A stretch of 52,184 bases of DNA from the IMG/VR virus record IMGVR_UViG_3300044858_004443, positions 1 through 52,184 of that record; one strand, written 5' to 3'. A program made the translations under genes and the position numbers. A model generated the notes under the pieces. The model had not been told where the DNA came from and searched no databases. It saw nothing but the letters and a program-made list of their open reading frames with translations. The stretch is from a virus. Positions 48,813 to 52,184 of the stretch are shown here, piece after piece (positions within the stretch are counted from its first letter, which is position 1; each line of letters opens with the position of its first letter).

Positions 48813-50552
48813 ATGTCTGAATATCTTGGAATAAATTTGGAATTTGCAGATTTTGATAGATTGCTTAGGCAAGATGAATTGATGGAACAACCTGTACCAA
48901 TTGAAACATTCGTACAAGAAAAGAAATATCTTGGTCTTCCGCCATTGTCTCCCATACAGCTTGAAATAGTAAGACATAGTACGCAAATCTTTAAACTGCC
49001 TACTTTGCAAAAGCTTATGGGTGAACATGATGGTCTCGAATACTATAAGAAATATACAGATAATGAAGTAATTTGTATGTTAGGTAAAGGTTCCGGGAAG
49101 GACCATTGTAGCAGAATTTCAATCGCATACACGGCATATTTGCTACATTGTTTGCGTGATCCTCTCAGTTACTATGGTAAAGCAAATGGGGTGTATGTTG
49201 ACCTATTGAATCTTGCCGTAAACGCACAGCAGGCTCAAAGAGTTTTTTTCGAACCTTTAAAGAATCTATTACTTGGCTCTCCGTATTTTAATAGCGTTGG
49301 ATTTGAACCCAGAGTGTCAGAAATATTTTTCTTTTCTAGACCTGTAAGACTATTCTCCGGTCACTCAGAAAGTGAAGGCTGGGAAGGTTACGAAGTTTTA
49401 ACAATAGTGTTAGACGAAATCTCTGCATTTAAAACAGATACAGAATTAAAGGGTGATACAAGAGCTAAAGGTTCAGCCTCTGCGATCTATAATATGAGTA
49501 AGCTATCTGTAATGTCAAGATTCCCGGAAGTCGGAAAGGTTATCTTACTTTCATTCCCAAGATATAAGGGGGATTTTATTCAACAAAGATATTTTGGTGC
49601 TCAAGAAAGAAGTGAGCCTAAAACTTGGTATATAAAAGCAGCAACTTGGGAAGTAAATCCAACAATTAAAAGATCAGATCTTGAATCTGAATATGTAAGA
49701 AATCCTATAGAAGCTGCATCAAGATTTGAATGTGAACCACCAACAATGGAAGACGCATATTTTAGAGATGAAGATTTAGTTAGAAAAGCATTTATGTATG
49801 CAGACAATCCGGTGGATGAAGATGGTCGTTATCATAAATGGTTTAATAATGCAGATGGTCATAGAAGGTTTATACATGTTGACTTAGGATTTAAAAGAGA
49901 CAGATCGGCATTATGTATGACACATTGCGCAGGATTTAAAGAAGTAAAAACCTCTATGGGTGTAGAAAAGCTTCCGGTGATTAATGTTGATCTATTACAT
50001 TCTTGGGAAGCAGCACCCGGTGAAGAAATTAATTTTGCATCTGTCAGGCAAATGATAGTTGATTTGTGTAGAAAATTTGATGTAGCTAAAGTTACATTTG
50101 ATAGATGGCAATCAATTGAAATGATTCAGAGTTTGAGAGCTCAAGGAATCGCATCTGATTTCCACAGCGTTAAGAAGAGTGATTATGATACATTAATGAC
50201 TGCTATATACGATACAAGATTAAGAGGTTATTGGAATCAAATATTGGTCAATGAGGAACTTCTTAAGCTTAGATTGTTTAGTAACAATAAAATAGATCAC
50301 CCATCTGGTGGTTCAAAAGATATGGCAGATGCTCTTGCCGGATCTGTTTTTAATTGCGTAGAGAATATTGCCGTTGAACAAGAAGTGGAAGTTGAAGTAT
50401 TAGACTTTTCAATTCAGTCGGAAATTGATGAGGATTTAGAAGATTTTGGAACCGTAAGCGTGTATAATCATAATTTGAGACAGTTCACTCCCGGATATAA
50501 AGAAATTAGTGTACCAAGTCAGGAGGTGGGAAAGTGGATAGAATCAATATAG
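48813..50552 (+). CDS. terL: Terminase large subunit
   Basis: The 579-residue packaging motor has Walker A GKGSGKD at residues 91-97 (after VICMLGKGSG), Walker B IVLDEIS (D201, E202), and nuclease acidic residues in IHVDLGFKRDRSAL, VTFDRWQSIEM and GGSKDMADALAG. This is the ATPase plus RNase H-fold nuclease layout. It has no Shine-Dalgarno site; a TGGTATATT box inside and after the last 33-bp repeat lies 13 nt before the ATG. Portal is expected soon after terL in most tailed phages but is not reached in the window. Confidence 0.92.
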   Translation: MSEYLGINLEFADFDRLLRQDELMEQPVPIETFVQEKKYLGLPPLSPIQLEIVRHSTQIFKLPTLQKLMGEHDGLEYYKKYTDNEVICMLGKGSGKDHCSRISIAYTAYLLHCLRDPLSYYGKANGVYVDLLNLAVNAQQAQRVFFEPLKNLLLGSPYFNSVGFEPRVSEIFFFSRPVRLFSGHSESEGWEGYEVLTIVLDEISAFKTDTELKGDTRAKGSASAIYNMSKLSVMSRFPEVGKVILLSFPRYKGDFIQQRYFGAQERSEPKTWYIKAATWEVNPTIKRSDLESEYVRNPIEAASRFECEPPTMEDAYFRDEDLVRKAFMYADNPVDEDGRYHKWFNNADGHRRFIHVDLGFKRDRSALCMTHCAGFKEVKTSMGVEKLPVINVDLLHSWEAAPGEEINFASVRQMIVDLCRKFDVAKVTFDRWQSIEMIQSLRAQGIASDFHSVKKSDYDTLMTAIYDTRLRGYWNQILVNEELLKLRLFSNNKIDHPSGGSKDMADALAGSVFNCVENIAVEQEVEVEVLDFSIQSEIDEDLEDFGTVSVYNHNLRQFTPGYKEISVPSQEVGKWIESI

Positions 50553-50710
50553 CAAAAGATATACAAGTAGAGGCTTCAGAAGTTGTAGCGATACTTACAG
50601 ATAAAGTGGCAGATTTAACTGCACAAAATGCAGTCCTTACTGCACAAGTAAATACGCTGGTTAGAAAACTGAATCAGGCACAAGAAAAAAACTCTTTGAA
50701 AGAAGTTTAG
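50534..50710 (+). CDS. Small coiled-coil protein after terminase
   Basis: GTG 50534 has AGGAGG with a 7-nt gap, inside the end of the terminase gene, and overlaps it by 19 nt. The 58-residue product (VEASEVVAILTDKVADLTAQ, then NAVLTAQVNTLVRKLNQAQE) shows a heptad pattern of hydrophobic residues and has no Cys or Trp, so it should form a coiled-coil oligomer. Small coiled-coil proteins in this position may aid packaging or scaffolding. It lies below the usual length limit for gene finding but the ribosome site is strong. Confidence 0.7.
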   Translation: MDRINIAKDIQVEASEVVAILTDKVADLTAQNAVLTAQVNTLVRKLNQAQEKNSLKEV

Positions 50711-50727
50711 CGAGCGTCGTATAGTTT

Positions 50728-50769
50728 TTGACAAATGTGCTACTATCTCTCTTGTCGTCACGGTGACGA
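50728..50769 (+). promoter_or_regulatory. Promoter with TTGACA, TGCTACTAT and a perfect palindrome operator
   Basis: An extended -10 (TGC plus TACTAT, 50738-50746) lies in the gap before the gene at 50799. TTGACA at 50728-50733 is a consensus -35 word, but only 7 nt from that -10, so it may be coincidental. Just downstream, TCGTCAC and GTGACGA (50755-50769) form a perfect 7-bp palindrome about a single G at the expected transcript start, a typical place for a repressor site. Confidence 0.6.
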
Positions 50770-50798
50770 TGAAATTACACAGTAAATAGGAGCATAAA

Positions 50799-51140
50799 AT
50801 GCAAATCAATGAAGCAAGCAATTTCCCAGTTATTTCACGCAGTGGTCGCACATCTGCTGAATTACAGCAGATAATCGATACATTGGTGCAGTCATCTGAA
50901 AACGGTAAGGCATACAGTATTGCCGGGGTTCAGTCTGGAAAACGGTATAACTCAATGCAACAGAGAATCAGAGCGCAAGCTAAGAAGTTAAACCTTCAAG
51001 TTCAGATTCACTTTGATAAAGTTAATGAGACACTTTATTTCAGAGTACCCGGAAAAGATGACATGGAAGTTACTGTCATTAAGAATACATCAGTAAAGGC
51101 AAAAGATGTTAAGAACGTCAAGACTTCGGTTAAGGCGTAA
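50799..51140 (+). CDS. Small basic protein expressed as its own unit
   Basis: The 113-residue product begins QINEASNFPVISRSGRTSAE and contains QSGKRYNSMQQRIRAQAKKL, a basic helix that could bind DNA. The C-terminus has repeated VKA/VKNVKT elements rich in Lys. It has its own promoter and palindrome upstream, an AGGAG site 7 nt before the ATG, and the strongest terminator of the window downstream, so it is a separately controlled single-gene unit. Such isolation fits an abundant nucleoid-type or regulatory protein. Not recognised as a known family. Confidence 0.65.
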   Translation: MQINEASNFPVISRSGRTSAELQQIIDTLVQSSENGKAYSIAGVQSGKRYNSMQQRIRAQAKKLNLQVQIHFDKVNETLYFRVPGKDDMEVTVIKNTSVKAKDVKNVKTSVKA

Positions 51141-51174
51141 TTAGCAGTTTTAGAAAAAAAAATAAATTTTTCGG

Positions 51175-51201
51175 GTGGGGCGAAAGCCCCACTTTTTTTT
51201 T
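51175..51201 (+). terminator. Strong intrinsic terminator (7-bp GC stem, GAAA loop, nine T)
   Basis: GTGGGGC, loop GAAA and GCCCCAC are followed directly by nine T residues; the loop is a stable GNRA tetraloop. An A-run at 51153-51161 precedes it, so it may also work in the opposite direction. Confidence 0.95.
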
Positions 51202-51203
51202 AG

Positions 51204-51209
51204 TATAAT
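51204..51209 (+). promoter_or_regulatory. TATAAT box 6 nt before ATG, just after the terminator (leaderless)
   Basis: The consensus hexamer starts 3 nt after the terminator T-run and ends 6 nt before ATG 51216, leaving no room for a ribosome site. The -35 region falls in the terminator stem and has no consensus. Terminator and promoter are thus packed into ~40 bp. Confidence 0.6.
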
Positions 51210-51215
51210 GTCCAT

Positions 51216-52034
51216 ATGGCATTATTTGAGACACAGCAAATTGAAATTAGTAAAGAACAAACAAGCAAGTGGAATGTGTTATTCGCAATACCTTGCTACG
51301 ATATGCAAATATCTGAACCAACAGTTTTATCATTGATTAAAACAATGATGTATTTTAGAGATCACGGAATAAAGTTCGGTTTGTGTACGATAACCGATAG
51401 CTTAATTAACAGAGCTAGAAATAGCGTGGTTGCAAAATTTATGGGCTTTGAAAAGGCTACGCATTTGATGTTTATTGATGCAGACATAGCTTGGGAGCCG
51501 GAGAGCATTATTAAGCTTTTATATCATGAAAAAGAAGTGGTAACTGCCGCATACCCTATTAAAGAAATTGATTGGAAGCGTGTTGAGGAAAATGTAAAAG
51601 CCGGCATGGACAATAACAAATTATTAGATAACAGTGTTCGATTTGTTGTAAATCCTGTTCGTGATGCTAATAATAGAACTATTAATGTAAGCAATGGTGC
51701 ACTGGAAATATTTGATGCCGGCACCGGATTTATGTTAATTAAGAAGGAAGCTTTCATAAAAATGATGGAAAAATACCCAGAGCTAAAATACAACGACGAT
51801 ACCAACTCGTTAAATGATGAAGAAAAGAAATGGACCTATGCTTTCTTTAATTCATACATTGATCCACACATGAATAGATTTTTATCTGAAGACTATGGCT
51901 TCTGTAGATATTGGCAAAATATGGATGGAAAGATATGGGTTGATCCATCAATAGAGCTTACTCATTTAGGAAGAATAAAATATAAAGGCACTATGATGTC
52001 ATTTATAGAAAAGCACGCAAAGATAACAGAGTAG
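51216..52034 (+). CDS. GT-A glycosyltransferase-like protein
   Basis: The 272-residue protein has a nucleotide-sugar binding start (WNVLFAIPCYDMQISEPTVL), LMFIDADIAWEPESI with the DxD metal motif, and GTGFMLIKKEAFIKMM after it, then SEDYGFCRYWQNMDGKIWVD with an acidic catalytic-type region. This is typical of GT-A enzymes of phages and aquatic bacteria. It is translated from a leaderless-type transcript and is the fourth glycosyltransferase gene of the window. Donor and acceptor are not known. Confidence 0.8.
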   Translation: MALFETQQIEISKEQTSKWNVLFAIPCYDMQISEPTVLSLIKTMMYFRDHGIKFGLCTITDSLINRARNSVVAKFMGFEKATHLMFIDADIAWEPESIIKLLYHEKEVVTAAYPIKEIDWKRVEENVKAGMDNNKLLDNSVRFVVNPVRDANNRTINVSNGALEIFDAGTGFMLIKKEAFIKMMEKYPELKYNDDTNSLNDEEKKWTYAFFNSYIDPHMNRFLSEDYGFCRYWQNMDGKIWVDPSIELTHLGRIKYKGTMMSFIEKHAKITE

Positions 52035-52061
52035 TTTGAAATCAGTTTGAAAAAGGGATTT

Positions 52062-52089
52062 TTTCTCAAAATCACGAGACCTTGAGAAA
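52062..52089. repeat. Inverted repeat TTTCTCAA / TTGAGAAA after the last gene
   Basis: Two 8-bp perfect arms (52062-52069, 52082-52089) are separated by 12 nt, 28 nt after the stop of the glycosyltransferase. It could form a weak hairpin but no T-run follows it, so it is not a standard intrinsic terminator. The preceding AGTTTGAAA is doubled in direct orientation. It may be a protein-binding site for the next gene. Confidence 0.6.
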
Positions 52090-52122
52090 TACATACTAAA
52101 ATTTGTAGAAAAAAAGAAAAGA

Positions 52123-52184
52123 ATGCGGGTAGTTCATTTATCGTATTCTTTAATAAAAGCTTTAATGCGTGGAAAGCGTGTATT
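52123..52184 (+). CDS. Possible start of another gene, cut by window edge
   Basis: ATG 52123 opens a frame that runs to the edge (MRVVHLSYSLIKALMRGKRV), preceded by an A/G-rich stretch (AGAAAAGA) that could act as a weak ribosome site. Only 20 codons are visible. After the terminase, a portal-region gene would be expected nearby, but nothing here identifies it. Confidence 0.3.
   Translation, partial: MRVVHLSYSLIKALMRGKRV

Overview
The window is a single block of a tailed double-stranded DNA phage genome (Caudoviricetes) in which every supported gene lies on the plus strand. A tail tube protein, a tail-chaperone pair that needs a -1 frameshift and a 4163-residue tape measure point to a very long, probably flexible (siphovirus-type) tail. 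The host is most likely an actinobacterium. The phage carries a WhiB-type iron-sulfur regulator, a family essentially confined to Actinobacteria and their phages. Several genes have a -10 box 6-9 nt before the start codon, which fits leaderless mRNAs common in that phylum. The Thr-rich acidic linker of the first gene resembles surface proteins of low-GC aquatic Actinobacteria. The AT-rich composition fits such a host, but the exact host is inference.

Layout, left to right. Positions 1-1694 hold the 3' part of a surface or membrane protein (FN3-like domain, Thr-rich linker, C-terminal membrane segments). Positions 1761-3075 are a lysis cassette of two holin-like proteins and a VanY-type endolysin. 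Positions 3108-5374 hold small tail-fibre or adhesin proteins. Positions 5410-7660 hold head-tail joining proteins. Positions 7650-9020 hold the tail tube, an attenuator-like hairpin set and the frameshifted chaperones. The tape measure gene fills 9021-21512. Positions 21512-29894 hold two related distal-tail proteins, a tail hub with PA14-like and LamG-like domains, fibres, a zinc ribbon and a 2OG-Fe(II) oxygenase.

From about 29.9 kb the content turns to DNA metabolism and regulation: an HNH endonuclease, a metallophosphoesterase, MerR-like and WhiB regulators, a DnaB-type helicase, a primase, a likely ssDNA-binding protein, a tRNA-like cloverleaf, a deoxyribonucleotidase-like HAD protein and a full-length DnaE-type polymerase. 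These are followed by a glycosyltransferase, a cytidylyltransferase with a duplicated start, a RecA-like recombinase, MazG, further glycosyltransferases, two different Holliday-junction-resolvase-like nucleases and a Cas4/RecB-like nuclease. The right end has small and large terminase subunits separated by four 33-bp direct repeats, a one-gene unit with its own promoter, palindrome and terminator, and another glycosyltransferase.

The phage therefore appears to encode much of its own replisome and recombination set, nucleotide-pool enzymes, and a sugar-transfer set that could decorate virion, DNA or host surface. Portal, protease and major capsid genes are not seen. They probably lie beyond the right edge after the terminase, or left of the window. 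No integrase or clear immunity repressor is visible, so a lytic lifestyle is the simplest reading. Most genes overlap by TAATG, ATGA or GTGA junctions, which implies long, translationally coupled operons. Long genes leave almost no empty DNA: every gap above 80 bp holds a recognisable signal (hairpins, a tRNA-like element, direct repeats, or a promoter plus palindrome).
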